DNA of 35,496 nt from Bacteroidales bacterium (GCA_031285325.1 JAITWJ010000138.1:1-35496), one strand, 5' to 3'. Shown: positions 8,803 through 19,357, numbered from the stretch's first letter. The notes: a model not told the origin generated them from the letters alone. A program made the numbers and translations.

Positions 8803-9630
8803 TTAAATGTTTCCTCCAAATATTAGCCAAATATATATAATAGGAATAACAAAAAGCAGGCTGTCGAAACGATCGAGAAAACCACCATGTCCGGGCAAGG
8901 CAGTTCCCGAATCTTTTATGTTAAGGTCGCGTTTTATTTTAGATTCAAATAAATCGCCGGCAGTTCCGAATACAACAATAATTATTGCAGAAACAATCCA
9001 GTTGAATATTGACAGTGACTGAAATATTACCGCATTCATAATACCCGCCATTATAGCAAAAACAGCCCCCGATATTACCCCTTCCCATGATTTTTTCGGC
9101 GAAATGTTTTTACACATTTTATGTTTGCCGAACAAAATGCCACCGGCGTATGCCATTGAATCGTATGTCCAAACTACAATGAAAATACCTATTAAAATAC
9201 ATGAATTAAATTGGCTATCGCCAGGAAAACCGGGATAAACAATAAAATTAAGCAAGCTAAACGGAATTACCGTATAAACAAAACCACCAAGCGTTAACAT
9301 GCTGTTTTGCAGGGCATGTGGTTTCTTTCGCAACACTTCAAAAGAGAACATAACAATTATGGCAGGAATAATTATTAAGCAGTAATTGTATGGAATAATT
9401 TTTTGAACAGTTAAACTGCAAATGATAAAAAACAGCCCACCAATTACAGAACCTACCAAAGTTTGGGGTGTATATCCTGCTTTTTCAATAAGTTTATAAA
9501 ACTCGTATTGTGTAAGTATAAGAAAAAAAAGAAAAACAGGTATGAAAATGAGCGGATGTATTACAGTACCGGCTAAAATTAGCGCCACAAAAATAATTCC
9601 GGTAAGTAAACGTTTCAAAAATTCATTCAA
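8803..9630 (-). CDS. cdsA: Phosphatidate cytidylyltransferase
   Basis: C-terminal signature GDLFESKIKRDLNIKDSGTALPGHGGFLDRFDSLLF. Confidence 0.93.
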   Translation of the reverse strand: MNEFLKRLLTGIIFVALILAGTVIHPLIFIPVFLFFLILTQYEFYKLIEKAGYTPQTLVGSVIGGLFFIICSLTVQKIIPYNYCLIIIPAIIVMFSFEVLRKKPHALQNSMLTLGGFVYTVIPFSLLNFIVYPGFPGDSQFNSCILIGIFIVVWTYDSMAYAGGILFGKHKMCKNISPKKSWEGVISGAVFAIMAGIMNAVIFQSLSIFNWIVSAIIIVVFGTAGDLFESKIKRDLNIKDSGTALPGHGGFLDRFDSLLFVIPIIYIWLIFGGNI

Positions 9631-9833
9631 TGTTTCAGGTTTTTAAGAAGTTCAACTGCTTGTTCAACATTTTCTTCTTTTACATAAACATACATCTCGC
9701 CAAATGCCTGATAAGCAGTATCCTTCTGGTTCATAATAACCACACCGATACCTTCGTTTTCCAAAATTTCCTTTGCCATTTCGGCTCTATACTCATAAAC
9801 GGTCATATATATTTCTTTCCATCCTTCTTCCAT
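9627..9833 (-). CDS. DUF2007-like putative signal-transducing protein
   Basis: MEEGWKEIYMTVYEYRAEMAKEILENEGIGVVIMNQKDTAYQAFGEMYVYVKEENVEQAVELLK; ATGA overlap with cdsA; start at 9833 preferred over 9863. Confidence 0.75.
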   Translation of the reverse strand: MEEGWKEIYMTVYEYRAEMAKEILENEGIGVVIMNQKDTAYQAFGEMYVYVKEENVEQAVELLKNLKH

Positions 9834-10185
9834 GATACAAAGATATAAAATTACTGCCAGCATAAAAAATTAGAAGATGTTGCTTTTTTAAAATCACCCT
9901 CAAATTTATACCATTGCCGTACAAATAAAAACAGACAATTAATTTAACAAATAGCCAATTACGAAAATCACATATTATATTTAGCCATAATACTAATCCT
10001 GAATAAATTTTTTGTTTAACTCGTTCTTAAAGTTTTTAGGTAAAATTATAAGTTATTCATAAACAATAAAATTTGTAAAATATTGACTAACCGCGATAAC
10101 CGGAGCGCATTAACAAGCGAAATAAGGAATTATATAAAATTTGTTTATAAATACACTTATCAACAAGTTACATAAAACTAACATG

Positions 10186-12015
10186 TTAATCTTTAAAAAC
10201 ATCTATTTTTCTTCGTAATACATCGTAATCGCGTGTGTATGTAATAACCGAAACACCACGGTTCACATATCCGCCAAGTTGTGAAACTTTTTCAAAACGA
10301 TAGTTTCCTTGAATAAGGTCAACTTTCAGTTCGGGTAGGTAATTGCGAAAATCGCGGCCATAATTTTTTAATGCATTAAGAAAATAAAATGCAACATCAT
10401 ATCCCTGCCTTCCGAAGTTGTTTGGCTCGGTATAGAAGTAACGTTTAAATTTTTCAATATAATTAACCGTTTGGGTATTTTCATAATCAGTCCAATATGG
10501 CGCTATATAAGTAAGTTTAAGGTTGTGAAAATATTCTAATTGAATACTTTCGTAACGAGGATATTGGTTTGTTCCTATTAGTGTTATTTGATACTTATCT
10601 GCCAAATTGTTAAGATTCGACAATCCAATACTTAATTCGCCCTCGTCAGATGAAGGTATAAAAATTACATTCTCCCTGTCGGGCGATAACATTGCCGTTA
10701 ACCCTGCAATTCCGTTAGTCTTAAAATCATAAACCCTAAAACGTGCATTATATCCGCCTGATAAACCGTTGAATTTTTCGCGTATTAAATCCGCCATTCT
10801 TGTTTCCGGTGTGTTATAAGAATTTCCTGTTTTAAAAACAATAAAATTGCAGTTTGAAAAATCACGTACTACCATTTCGGCGGTTTCGCGTAACAAATAA
10901 TCACGATCAGGGTTGATTTGGTAAAAATACGGATTAGCAAGCACTTCGTCTGTTTGTGCCATCAAAGGAGAAATCATAAATATCCGGTTCATAGCCGAAA
11001 AAGCAGATATATCTTTTTGTTCTTGCTGAAAAACAGGACCAATTATAAGATCAGTGTTAAGAAATTCGCCGGAAGATAAAAATTCTTTTGCTACAGCAGG
11101 GTTCTCCTGAGTATCATAAACATTAAGCCTTATTTTCATACCTTGTTTTTGCATTGAATCAACCGCAAGTAAAACACCTTCATAAAATTGTAAATAGTCT
11201 TCGGTATTTCGGTAAAATCCAACAAACATGTCTTTATTCTTTTCAATCTCAACAACAGTATCGCTAATAACTGTTTCTATTTCTGGGTAAACATTGTTAT
11301 TCATATCACTTTCAAAATCGGAATGTATGTTCATTGAATAATTTGTTTCCAAAAAAAGTGGCAAAAAAAGCGCTACATTAAAAATTGTATTTGAATATTC
11401 GCTTGCAGGTAGAGGCTGGCATGAAACTGTTGAAATAACATCAACTGTATTATTTGCCGATTCTTTTGTTTTTACAGGAATTTTAATAACAGCTCCTGCC
11501 GGAAAACTATTATTTAGCACAGGGTTGGCGACTTTTAAATCTGCTTCGCTCACATCGTATTTATGTGCAATTCCCCAAAGTGTTTCTCCAGAAACAATCC
11601 TGTGTTCAATTATAGAAACATTCGATACAGATTCTCCAGATTTATAAACATCAGGCGCAGGCGAAGTTTCAGTAACATCCCATATCGGTATTCTTATTGT
11701 TGCGCCCCGTCTAAATTGCTTTATATCAGAGTTATATTTATATATATCCTCTACGGTAACACCATATTCCTTTGAAATAAAATAAGGAGTTTCATGTCGC
11801 GATTCAATAACATGAAACTCAAACCGTACAGGCTCGTCTTTTTGAAATCCCAAATCAGGGATAGCTTTATTAAAGCCTTGCGATACTGACAGTACGGTTT
11901 CTCCAGAATTTTTTATATTGGCAAAAAGCAACTGCGAAGAATAAAGAATAAATAAAAATAATATTACGACCTTGACTGATCTCATCGAACTTTTAATTTT
12001 TTTTGAATGTTTCAA
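10186..12015 (-). CDS. LysM-domain protein with C-terminal periplasmic-binding (type I) fold
   Basis: Two LysM-like segments (YFISKEYGVTVEDIYKYN...IRIPIW; HRIVSGETLWGIAHKYDVSEADLKVANP...IKIPVK), then FNVALFLPLF...LIGPVFQQEQ...QGYDVAFYFLNAL. Confidence 0.8.
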   Translation of the reverse strand: MKHSKKIKSSMRSVKVVILFLFILYSSQLLFANIKNSGETVLSVSQGFNKAIPDLGFQKDEPVRFEFHVIESRHETPYFISKEYGVTVEDIYKYNSDIKQFRRGATIRIPIWDVTETSPAPDVYKSGESVSNVSIIEHRIVSGETLWGIAHKYDVSEADLKVANPVLNNSFPAGAVIKIPVKTKESANNTVDVISTVSCQPLPASEYSNTIFNVALFLPLFLETNYSMNIHSDFESDMNNNVYPEIETVISDTVVEIEKNKDMFVGFYRNTEDYLQFYEGVLLAVDSMQKQGMKIRLNVYDTQENPAVAKEFLSSGEFLNTDLIIGPVFQQEQKDISAFSAMNRIFMISPLMAQTDEVLANPYFYQINPDRDYLLRETAEMVVRDFSNCNFIVFKTGNSYNTPETRMADLIREKFNGLSGGYNARFRVYDFKTNGIAGLTAMLSPDRENVIFIPSSDEGELSIGLSNLNNLADKYQITLIGTNQYPRYESIQLEYFHNLKLTYIAPYWTDYENTQTVNYIEKFKRYFYTEPNNFGRQGYDVAFYFLNALKNYGRDFRNYLPELKVDLIQGNYRFEKVSQLGGYVNRGVSVITYTRDYDVLRRKIDVFKD

Positions 12016-12069
12016 AATTAATAATAATTGATAAACTCTTCTTTTTAACGTTTTCTTTTATAAATAAAT

Positions 12070-12969
12070 TTATTTCTGTCCAATTATATAAATCAAACTT
12101 GAATAATCACCTGTTCTTTTTGCCGAAATATTCGATCTCAAACCCATGTATATGCCCCTTAAAAGAGATAATACCTCTTTTTTCCCTCGAATCTGTTCAC
12201 TGAGCATAGAAACGTAATACGCATCAATCTTCATGGGAATAATCTTTTTTACCACCATACCATGTTTCTCTGCCAGTAATCTGACTGAAACGGGGCTGAA
12301 ATGAGACAAATGACGCGGCACATCGAAAGCTGCCCAGTTACTGCCGTATATTCCAGCATCCATACTGCATTTATTAGGCAACGCAAATATCATAAACCCG
12401 TGCGGGGTTAACATAGATTTAAGCTGTTCGAACGATTTGTTTATATTAAACAAATGCTCAAACACATGCCAAAGGGTTATTACATCAAATTTTTTTCCTG
12501 TAACTGCGTATATCGAAGTATAAACAGAGGCATTAATCCGCTCTTCTGTCTTTTTACGGGCAATGGTATTTCTCTCAACCCCGGTAATGTTCCATCCGTG
12601 TTTTTTACAGTAAGCGAGAAAAAATCCTGTTCCACAGCCCACATCAAGCAAATTGTTTCGGCTACAGGCAATACGTTTTACAATATTTAATTTTGCCCTA
12701 ACGTTGAACCATCTTATAAGAAGATACAGTTTATTCACAATACCGTTATGGGTTTCTGAATGAGAAACATAATAATCGGTTTCATAGTATTTATCTATTT
12801 CAGATTCGTTGGGTAAGGGAAAAGTCTGCGCATATCCACACGGTTTGCATTGTACAATATCAAATACTTCTCCGGTTACACTGTGGTCAATACACTGAAA
12901 AACAGTTTCTCTAATAACACTACCACAAACAGGACAGGCAAAAAATTCCATATTATTTTCTATTTTCAT
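12070..12969 (-). CDS. Class I SAM-dependent methyltransferase with N-terminal zinc-ribbon-like motif
   Basis: CPVCG...CKPCG; LLDVGCGTGFFLAYCKKHGWNITGVE; WHVFEHL. Confidence 0.88.
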   Translation of the reverse strand: MKIENNMEFFACPVCGSVIRETVFQCIDHSVTGEVFDIVQCKPCGYAQTFPLPNESEIDKYYETDYYVSHSETHNGIVNKLYLLIRWFNVRAKLNIVKRIACSRNNLLDVGCGTGFFLAYCKKHGWNITGVERNTIARKKTEERINASVYTSIYAVTGKKFDVITLWHVFEHLFNINKSFEQLKSMLTPHGFMIFALPNKCSMDAGIYGSNWAAFDVPRHLSHFSPVSVRLLAEKHGMVVKKIIPMKIDAYYVSMLSEQIRGKKEVLSLLRGIYMGLRSNISAKRTGDYSSLIYIIGQK

Positions 12970-13118
12970 TAATGTTTATAATTATGCCAAATACGAACTG
13001 TATATACCTATTCGTTGTAAAGGTATATATTAAACAATATGTTATCAAGAAAATTTTAACCAAGAATAGCGAGTTTTCGTTTTATGCCTTTAAACAGACA
13101 ATTAATTATTGTGTAAAA

Positions 13119-13146
13119 AAAAAGCCGGTGAATTCACCGGCTTTTT
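13119..13146 (-). terminator. Strong rho-independent terminator at end of the TonB operon
   Basis: AAAAAGCCGGTGAATTCACCGGCTTTTT, perfect palindrome. Confidence 0.93.
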
Positions 13147-13175
13147 ACATTATACGCTATATAAGAGTTTTTTAA

Positions 13176-13979
13176 TTAAAGCTCAACTAGCTGGAATCTA
13201 ACTGGAACTGAGTACCACACAGGAACAGCTACCCCACCTTGCCTGCCAGGCCTGAAAGCTGGCAGTTTTTTCACAGCGTCTATAGCTGCTGCGTCAAGCA
13301 TTGCATCCACTCCTCTAATTACCTGTACTTCACCGACATTTCCTGTAGAGGTAACGGCAAATCGTAAATATACTGTACCTTGTATATTATTCTCTTTCGC
13401 CCTTTCAGGATACACAACATTCTCAGTAATAAACTTCAAAAGTTCAGCATCACCACCTGGGAACATGGGCATTTCTTCCACAATCAGGAATGGTTCCGGT
13501 TCAGCTACTTCTTCGGCCACTTCCTCAGTTGTAACGGTGGTAACTATTTCTATTACCTCATCAACCGATCTGTCCACAACTTCTTCACGTATTTCGTCGA
13601 AAGTCATAAATGCAACTTCCTCTTCGAAACTCACCGAGTCAACAACAACCGGCGGCACGTATCTCTGCTGCTGAACAGCATCGGTCGGCGGTGGAGGCGG
13701 CGGCGGTGGAGGTGGTGCGAAGTCTTCGCTTGGCAATTCCAAGTTCTCCATTTCTACAACTACTTCTCTCTCTTCACGCACTTCTCCACGATCGAAAGCT
13801 GCTTTGGCGCTAAGATAGGGAGTAATAAGCGCTGCACAAATAAATACAATTCCTATACACAACGAGATGGTCATGTATTTATTATACTTCTTACGAAGAA
13901 TATATGCTCCGTACTCCTTATTTCTATATTCGAATACTATTTCATCGAATGTAGGCGCTTTAATTTTGTTTTTAGCCAT
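13176..13979 (-). CDS. tonB: Energy transducer TonB
   Basis: N-terminal TM, ten-proline run, C-terminal MFPGGDAELLKFITENVVYPERAKENNIQGTVYLRFAVTSTGNV...VPVRF. Confidence 0.95.
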   Translation of the reverse strand: MAKNKIKAPTFDEIVFEYRNKEYGAYILRKKYNKYMTISLCIGIVFICAALITPYLSAKAAFDRGEVREEREVVVEMENLELPSEDFAPPPPPPPPPPTDAVQQQRYVPPVVVDSVSFEEEVAFMTFDEIREEVVDRSVDEVIEIVTTVTTEEVAEEVAEPEPFLIVEEMPMFPGGDAELLKFITENVVYPERAKENNIQGTVYLRFAVTSTGNVGEVQVIRGVDAMLDAAAIDAVKKLPAFRPGRQGGVAVPVWYSVPVRFQLVEL

Positions 13980-13997
13980 ATTTTTTAGGTTTACGGT

Positions 13998-14660
13998 TTA
14001 ATTTGGCGAGGCCGTTGAAGAAATGCCTGCGGCAATTTCAACCATCTGCTCCTCGTACCATGCAATTTTCATAAAAGTATAACGGGCTATTCCGCAAATA
14101 TTCATTTCGTCTAAAATATCTACAAAATTACCGTAATTAGCATCTTTATATGCTTTAATAAGCACAATAGGGCCTGTATCGTCGTCGCTCTTAAGCCGGC
14201 TTATTGACGAAGCCAACGAGTCGCGCGATATTTGCAGCCTGCCTGTAAGAACCTCCTGCTCCAAATCATTGATTCTACGGGCAAGGGTTGCGTTACGTTC
14301 AAGCAGTTGCCTGCGAATTCCTTCAGAACTGTAATCTGTTTCCATTAGAGGTGGCAAATTATTAAAATCTTCAACTCTTCCCGGATACATATAAACTTTG
14401 TCTTCAGGGCCAAGAATTACGTTAACTGTACGGCTCGCTGCAATTCGCGGGCCTGTTTGTTCCTCTTCATTCTGAAGTTTTTCAGGCAATACAATCTCCA
14501 TTACCTTCGATTTGGTAAATGCTGTTGTAAGCATGAAGAACGTAATCAGCAGACACATAAGGTCCACCATCGGGGTCATATCTATAAAGGGAGGGGCTTT
14601 TACTTTCCTTTTCCCTTTTCCTTTTCCTTTTTCTTCTCCTCCTCCTCCTACTTGTGCCAT
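13998..14660 (-). CDS. exbD: ExbD/TolR biopolymer transporter (second copy)
   Basis: PPFIDMTPMVDLMCLLITFFMLTT. Confidence 0.92.
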   Translation of the reverse strand: MAQVGGGGEEKGKGKGKRKVKAPPFIDMTPMVDLMCLLITFFMLTTAFTKSKVMEIVLPEKLQNEEEQTGPRIAASRTVNVILGPEDKVYMYPGRVEDFNNLPPLMETDYSSEGIRRQLLERNATLARRINDLEQEVLTGRLQISRDSLASSISRLKSDDDTGPIVLIKAYKDANYGNFVDILDEMNICGIARYTFMKIAWYEEQMVEIAAGISSTASPN

Positions 14661-14661
14661 A

Positions 14662-15300
14662 TTATTCGGGTATTTCGTCTAAGTTAATAGTAGCAGATTC
14701 GAGATTGGTAACCAAACTAAACCGGTTAACATTTCTTGTCTGCAATACATCAAGAATTTTCTCTACGGTTGAGAAATGTGTAGTAGCATCGCCCCTAATA
14801 GCAGCCTGTATGTTAGGATTAACCTGCCGTGCACAAAGAATCCACATCGACAATTGGTTATCGGCCGAATCAATAGGAATTCCTACCTGTAATTCTTTCC
14901 TTAAGGCTGCATCCGGGGTGTTGAGGAACTGTACCATATTTTGCATTGGAACACCGATAGACGAGGGATATTTTTCAAATTCCCTCTGTTGTTCTTCTGT
15001 GAATTCAATTCCATACAAATTGCCCATTTCAACCAAAATTTTAGGCCGGTATCTGAGCAAAGTATCGGGCCCGTTATCAAAATTCATAAAAACGCCATCG
15101 TCCGACAACAGAAAAGACATAGTATTAAAGTCGGGAGTAGGTGTTTCCGATATTGAAAAAGGCGTATTAACTTCGATTGGTTCCGGCTGTCTCATTTGTG
15201 CTGTAAGCATTAAAAATGTAAGTACAACGCAAAACGTATCAACCATCGGAGTCATATCGATGTTAGGTTGAGGTTTCTTTTTTATTTTAATCTTCTTCAT
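14662..15300 (-). CDS. exbD: ExbD/TolR biopolymer transporter (first copy)
   Basis: PNIDMTPMVDTFCVVLTFLMLTAQM; 1-bp gap to the next exbD. Confidence 0.92.
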   Translation of the reverse strand: MKKIKIKKKPQPNIDMTPMVDTFCVVLTFLMLTAQMRQPEPIEVNTPFSISETPTPDFNTMSFLLSDDGVFMNFDNGPDTLLRYRPKILVEMGNLYGIEFTEEQQREFEKYPSSIGVPMQNMVQFLNTPDAALRKELQVGIPIDSADNQLSMWILCARQVNPNIQAAIRGDATTHFSTVEKILDVLQTRNVNRFSLVTNLESATINLDEIPE

Positions 15301-15408
15301 TAATTATTTTTTTAAATAATAAAAATAATAACTTCTTATAAACTTGAACTTAATAAAAATCTTAATCTCTGAAAATAAACACTAATGTTTCTTATGAAAA
15401 TAATTTAT

Positions 15409-15978
15409 CTAAAAAGTATATGTAATAAAACATTCTAAACCTTTGGGATTAACAAAGTTATATCCCCATCGTCCTTCATCAAAAAGCCTGATATCCATTC
15501 CAAAGTTTTTATGAGGCTGTAAACTTAATCCCGCCAAAAGGTTGAGAATCTGTTGATCAGGAACCTTCAAAGGTTCAGACAGACGAGATTCGTCAACTTG
15601 AGAACTACAGTCTGTTCTAAATCCAATCTGCCCCCCGACATAAACACTAAGTGGTGTAAATACCTTAACTTTCAAAAGTACAGGAAAATTTATGCATGTA
15701 CCGGAAATTTTATAATAATCATAAGGAATTGCATTATATTTATTTTTGTAATTACTTTTTGCGAACAAAAATTCAAACTGCACCGATATGGGTTTATATA
15801 TTTTAATATCCGAAAAAACTCCCAATTGATAACCTGTTCCCGGGTCATAATTCTCTGAAATCAACACCGGTCCTGAATAGTTAAGGCCAGCCTTAAACCC
15901 GAATTTACTGTTGTCATGAGCATTACATATACTTTGTGTAAATAAGACAATCAAAAAAAACATCAGACATCTTTTCAT
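15409..15978 (-). CDS. Outer-membrane beta-barrel (PorT-like) protein
   Basis: Signal MKRCLMFFLIVLFTQSICNA; FGFKAGLNYSGP; alternating strands ending in ECFITYTF. Confidence 0.8.
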   Translation of the reverse strand: MKRCLMFFLIVLFTQSICNAHDNSKFGFKAGLNYSGPVLISENYDPGTGYQLGVFSDIKIYKPISVQFEFLFAKSNYKNKYNAIPYDYYKISGTCINFPVLLKVKVFTPLSVYVGGQIGFRTDCSSQVDESRLSEPLKVPDQQILNLLAGLSLQPHKNFGMDIRLFDEGRWGYNFVNPKGLECFITYTF

Positions 15979-16112
15979 AAGATTAATTATTTATTATCTT
16001 GTTTCAAAATACAAAGTGAAATTCGTACAAACAGTTAAATCCGTAATTTTTGGATTCAAAAAACACAATCCGTAAGCTCCAAATTTCAAACTCATATTAA
16101 TTCAAAAAATAA

Positions 16113-16931
16113 TTAACCCTTTTTCAATGATGCTGCAAAATTTTGTGTTAAGCTAAATCCTGCTTCGTCAATTTTAAATGTGTAACTGTCGATACTTGTT
16201 GAAAAAATGTTAAACAGTATTAATGAAATTAATGAACCTGTAATACCGAGAGCCGTGTTGATAAGAGCTTCAGAAATACCCTGCGAAAGAGCAAGAGCAT
16301 CGGGTGCACCCGATTGTGCAAGAGCTGCAAATGCGCGAATCATACCAAGTACTGTTCCGATAAGGCCTATTAACACTGTGCCGGGTGCAAGAGTTGAAAA
16401 AATAACCATGTTTCTTTGGAAACTTGGAACTTCAATTGCAGTAGCTTCTTCGGTTGCTTTCTGAATAGAAAGAATTTTTTGGTCGTTAGCAAGAGAGGTG
16501 TCTTTTTGAAGGTCGCGGTAACGCAAAAGACCTGCTTTCATAATGTTTGCAAGAGATCCTTTTTGTTTGTCGCAAGCTTTTACAGCGTCTTCAATTTTGT
16601 CTTCCGACAACAGTTGCTGAAGCTGGCGTACGAACACATTAAGCCTTCCTTTTCCTTTAGCTCTCGAAAGCGTAATAATTCTTTCGATAGCGAAAATAAG
16701 AACTACCATACTACAGGTAAATAAAACAGGAACAACAAAACCTCCTTTGTAAATAATTCCGAGATAGTTGCCTTCCAAAGCATGACCGGCAGGATTACCG
16801 CCTTCAAAATTCACAGGATTTCCCATTACATTGTCAAACAAAAGTTTACACACAATGTAAGATACTACAATAACTACCAAAGCGAAAACGCTTTTCAATG
16901 AATCCATAAATGTACTTCCTTGTTTACTCAT
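16113..16931 (-). CDS. exbB: MotA/TolQ/ExbB proton channel protein
   Basis: FSTLAPGTVLIGLIGTVLGMIRAFAALAQSG...GISEALINTALGITGSLISLILFN. Confidence 0.93.
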   Translation of the reverse strand: MSKQGSTFMDSLKSVFALVVIVVSYIVCKLLFDNVMGNPVNFEGGNPAGHALEGNYLGIIYKGGFVVPVLFTCSMVVLIFAIERIITLSRAKGKGRLNVFVRQLQQLLSEDKIEDAVKACDKQKGSLANIMKAGLLRYRDLQKDTSLANDQKILSIQKATEEATAIEVPSFQRNMVIFSTLAPGTVLIGLIGTVLGMIRAFAALAQSGAPDALALSQGISEALINTALGITGSLISLILFNIFSTSIDSYTFKIDEAGFSLTQNFAASLKKG

Positions 16932-16997
16932 TTTTGATTAGTTTAAGTTTAGTTTTAAATTAAATTATACAAATATTTAGTTTGAAAAAATCAAATT

Positions 16998-19256
16998 TTA
17001 TTTAGATAATGTCAGATTATAAACACGTGCGGCTGTTATAGGAATTTCTATTGTTCTGTAATCTCTTGCACTTACAACCAAAACTTCAGAACTTGCCGGT
17101 ATTTCAAACCTGAACTCGCCTCTCTGGTTTGTTAAATTTTCAGCAGCCGTATCTTTTACTCTTATTGATACAAAAGCGATTGGAGCATTCGTGGCAGCAT
17201 CGGTTACCACGCCCCTAATTTCGTTCGGATTAATGCCTTTTCTTACCGAGGCATCATAACTCCTGAGATATGCTATTTGATTTCTTGCTGATGCATTGTT
17301 TGGGTCAAGAGCAAGAATTCTGTTAAAATATTCTGTTGACCTTGATATAACAGCCAATCTGCCTTCGTTGGTTTTTTCGTTAGCTACAAGCCTTTGTTCA
17401 ATAAGGCCAAGCCCGTTATATGCGCGAATTTTATATTCATTATTGTCGGGAGCAAGCTCGGCAAGCCTGTTGTAATAAGCTCTGGCCTGAGGATAATCTT
17501 CTTCCGAGGTATAATAAAAACCTAAAAATGTGAGCCCTTCGGCTAATTCTGCAGCATTGGCCACAGGGTCTTTCGACGCTACTTCAATAAGGTTGTCGAA
17601 TTTCGGTTTTGCAAGCCCCAGTTTAGTATCGGGGTCAAGTCTTGAATATGTTCTTGCAACCCAAAGGTGTGCCGGAATATAGTCGGGCGACGACTGAATT
17701 ACCATGTTGAAAATGGAGTCGGCCGACTGATATCTCGCTCCATTATAATACGCCCTTCCTACCTGCATGTAAGCATCTATGCTTTCCGGAAGCGAACCCA
17801 ACGAGAGAGACAGTGTTTTAGCAACGCCGGCATAGTTCCTGAGCGAATTATACATAGACGTAATTTCCTGTGGCAAAGCTCTGTCTCCAGGACTGCCGTC
17901 GGGTAACACGTCAGCATATTTGAGATAAAAATCAAATGCTTTGTCAACATTGCTGTTCATACCGGCAATAACAGCATCTAAACTGTCAGCTTCTGCTGTT
18001 TTACTCGCGATAGCGGCATTTAAGGCGTCTCTTTCGGCCGCTGCTACTGTGGCCGCCCTTGCCCTGTCCCTGTCTATCTCGGCCCTTAATGTTGCCGCTT
18101 TATTGGCAAGTTCTGCCGCACCAACATTCTTTCTGACGAGAATTCTTGCCATGTACTGATAATCTCTCGGGAGAAGCCTGTCCGGATCTAACGAAGAGAA
18201 AAGTGTTTCCATATAGCTCAGAGCCTGATCGTAATCGGGCGGGGTTTTGTCCAAACTTGAATATCCTGCTATACGGTTCATATACGTTCTTGACCTGTCG
18301 AGTTGAAATATTTCTTCAACATTTTGAATAACTCCCTCAAAATCTCCCGCATAGAAAAGTGCGTTTACATACCTGATTTTAGCGGGAATGTTTCCTGCCG
18401 TAAGAGCGAGATATTTTTCAAAATATTCTTTTGCCTGTTCAAATCTTTGAGCAAGCAAGTATAACTGTCCTAACTCACGATATGCAGGGGCATAATTTTC
18501 GTCGAGCTGAATTGCTTCTTCAAAATACGGTATAGCAGATTGTAATGCACGGCCTTTAACGTATATGTATCCTATTTTCATGTTTGCAGTAGGAGATTCA
18601 GTATCGGCCATCTGAGCCAAATTATAGTAGTATATGGCCCTTGAAGCATCATTTTTAAGGATGACAATATCTCCGGCAATTAAATAAACATCACTGTTTT
18701 TACTGTCAATACCAATAGCCTCTCTTATAATAGGAAGAGCCAATGACGTGTCAACATCGTTAGCCAAATTAATGTATGATTCTGCAATTTTTGCAAGCGT
18801 ATAAGCATATTCAGGGGCGGGAGGACTTATTCTTTTTAAGTTCTTTGGAACAGGAGGAAGAAGGCTTCTTGCCTTTTCTCTTTGTTCATTGGCACTTTGT
18901 TCATCGCCGAGATAAGATGCTATTTTTGCAAGCCCAACATAACTCAGAGGATCATTCGGACCAACATCTACACCCTTTTGGAATGCGTTTCTCGCATTGT
19001 TCATTGCCACGGTTAACGTGTTTGATATTGTGTCGGAAAAATACTCTAACAAATAATTTTCCCCCAAATAGAAATAATTTTTACTGTTCGATGGTTCGCT
19101 TTGTATCAGCTGGTTTAAAAGCTCGTTTGCTTTATCGTACTGTTCGCTTTTCGTAAACAGAATCGCAGAGTTCAAATCTTGCGTTTTTGCCGTAAACACC
19201 GAACCAACCAGCAAAGCAACCATAATTAGAACTGATCTTAAAGTTATAGATTTCAT
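16998..19256 (-). CDS. TPR-repeat protein with C-terminal carboxypeptidase-regulatory-like domain
   Basis: Signal peptide, many TPR-like helices (e.g. APAYRELGQLYLLAQRFEQAKEYFEKYLAL), C-terminal IRGVVTDAATNAPIAFVSIRVKDTAAENLTNQRGEFRFEIP. Confidence 0.85.
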   Translation of the reverse strand: MKSITLRSVLIMVALLVGSVFTAKTQDLNSAILFTKSEQYDKANELLNQLIQSEPSNSKNYFYLGENYLLEYFSDTISNTLTVAMNNARNAFQKGVDVGPNDPLSYVGLAKIASYLGDEQSANEQREKARSLLPPVPKNLKRISPPAPEYAYTLAKIAESYINLANDVDTSLALPIIREAIGIDSKNSDVYLIAGDIVILKNDASRAIYYYNLAQMADTESPTANMKIGYIYVKGRALQSAIPYFEEAIQLDENYAPAYRELGQLYLLAQRFEQAKEYFEKYLALTAGNIPAKIRYVNALFYAGDFEGVIQNVEEIFQLDRSRTYMNRIAGYSSLDKTPPDYDQALSYMETLFSSLDPDRLLPRDYQYMARILVRKNVGAAELANKAATLRAEIDRDRARAATVAAAERDALNAAIASKTAEADSLDAVIAGMNSNVDKAFDFYLKYADVLPDGSPGDRALPQEITSMYNSLRNYAGVAKTLSLSLGSLPESIDAYMQVGRAYYNGARYQSADSIFNMVIQSSPDYIPAHLWVARTYSRLDPDTKLGLAKPKFDNLIEVASKDPVANAAELAEGLTFLGFYYTSEEDYPQARAYYNRLAELAPDNNEYKIRAYNGLGLIEQRLVANEKTNEGRLAVISRSTEYFNRILALDPNNASARNQIAYLRSYDASVRKGINPNEIRGVVTDAATNAPIAFVSIRVKDTAAENLTNQRGEFRFEIPASSEVLVVSARDYRTIEIPITAARVYNLTLSK

Positions 19257-19357
19257 TGTTTATGTTATTTAATATCAATTAATTTAATTAGTTTTAAGTT
19301 TCAAAGTCTATTTTGCAGCGTGCAATTAAATAAAAATCTCGTTATGTTCAAAATATT

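Noticed and set aside
13380-13988. 202-aa ORF antisense to tonB
   Set aside because: Shadow ORF opposite a clear TonB protein; no recognisable domain, composition driven by the Pro/Glu codons on the other strand.
14654-15271. 205-aa ORF antisense to exbD
   Set aside because: Opposite a well-supported ExbD with canonical motif; no start context or domain support.
16038-16075. Direct repeat AATCCGTAA x2 upstream of the in-operon beta-barrel gene
   Set aside because: Only 9 bp, two copies, 29 bp apart in AT-rich DNA; too weak to call a regulatory site.
18776-19156. 126-aa ORF antisense to the TPR protein
   Set aside because: Shadow ORF; no recognisable domain, opposite intact TPR coding sequence.
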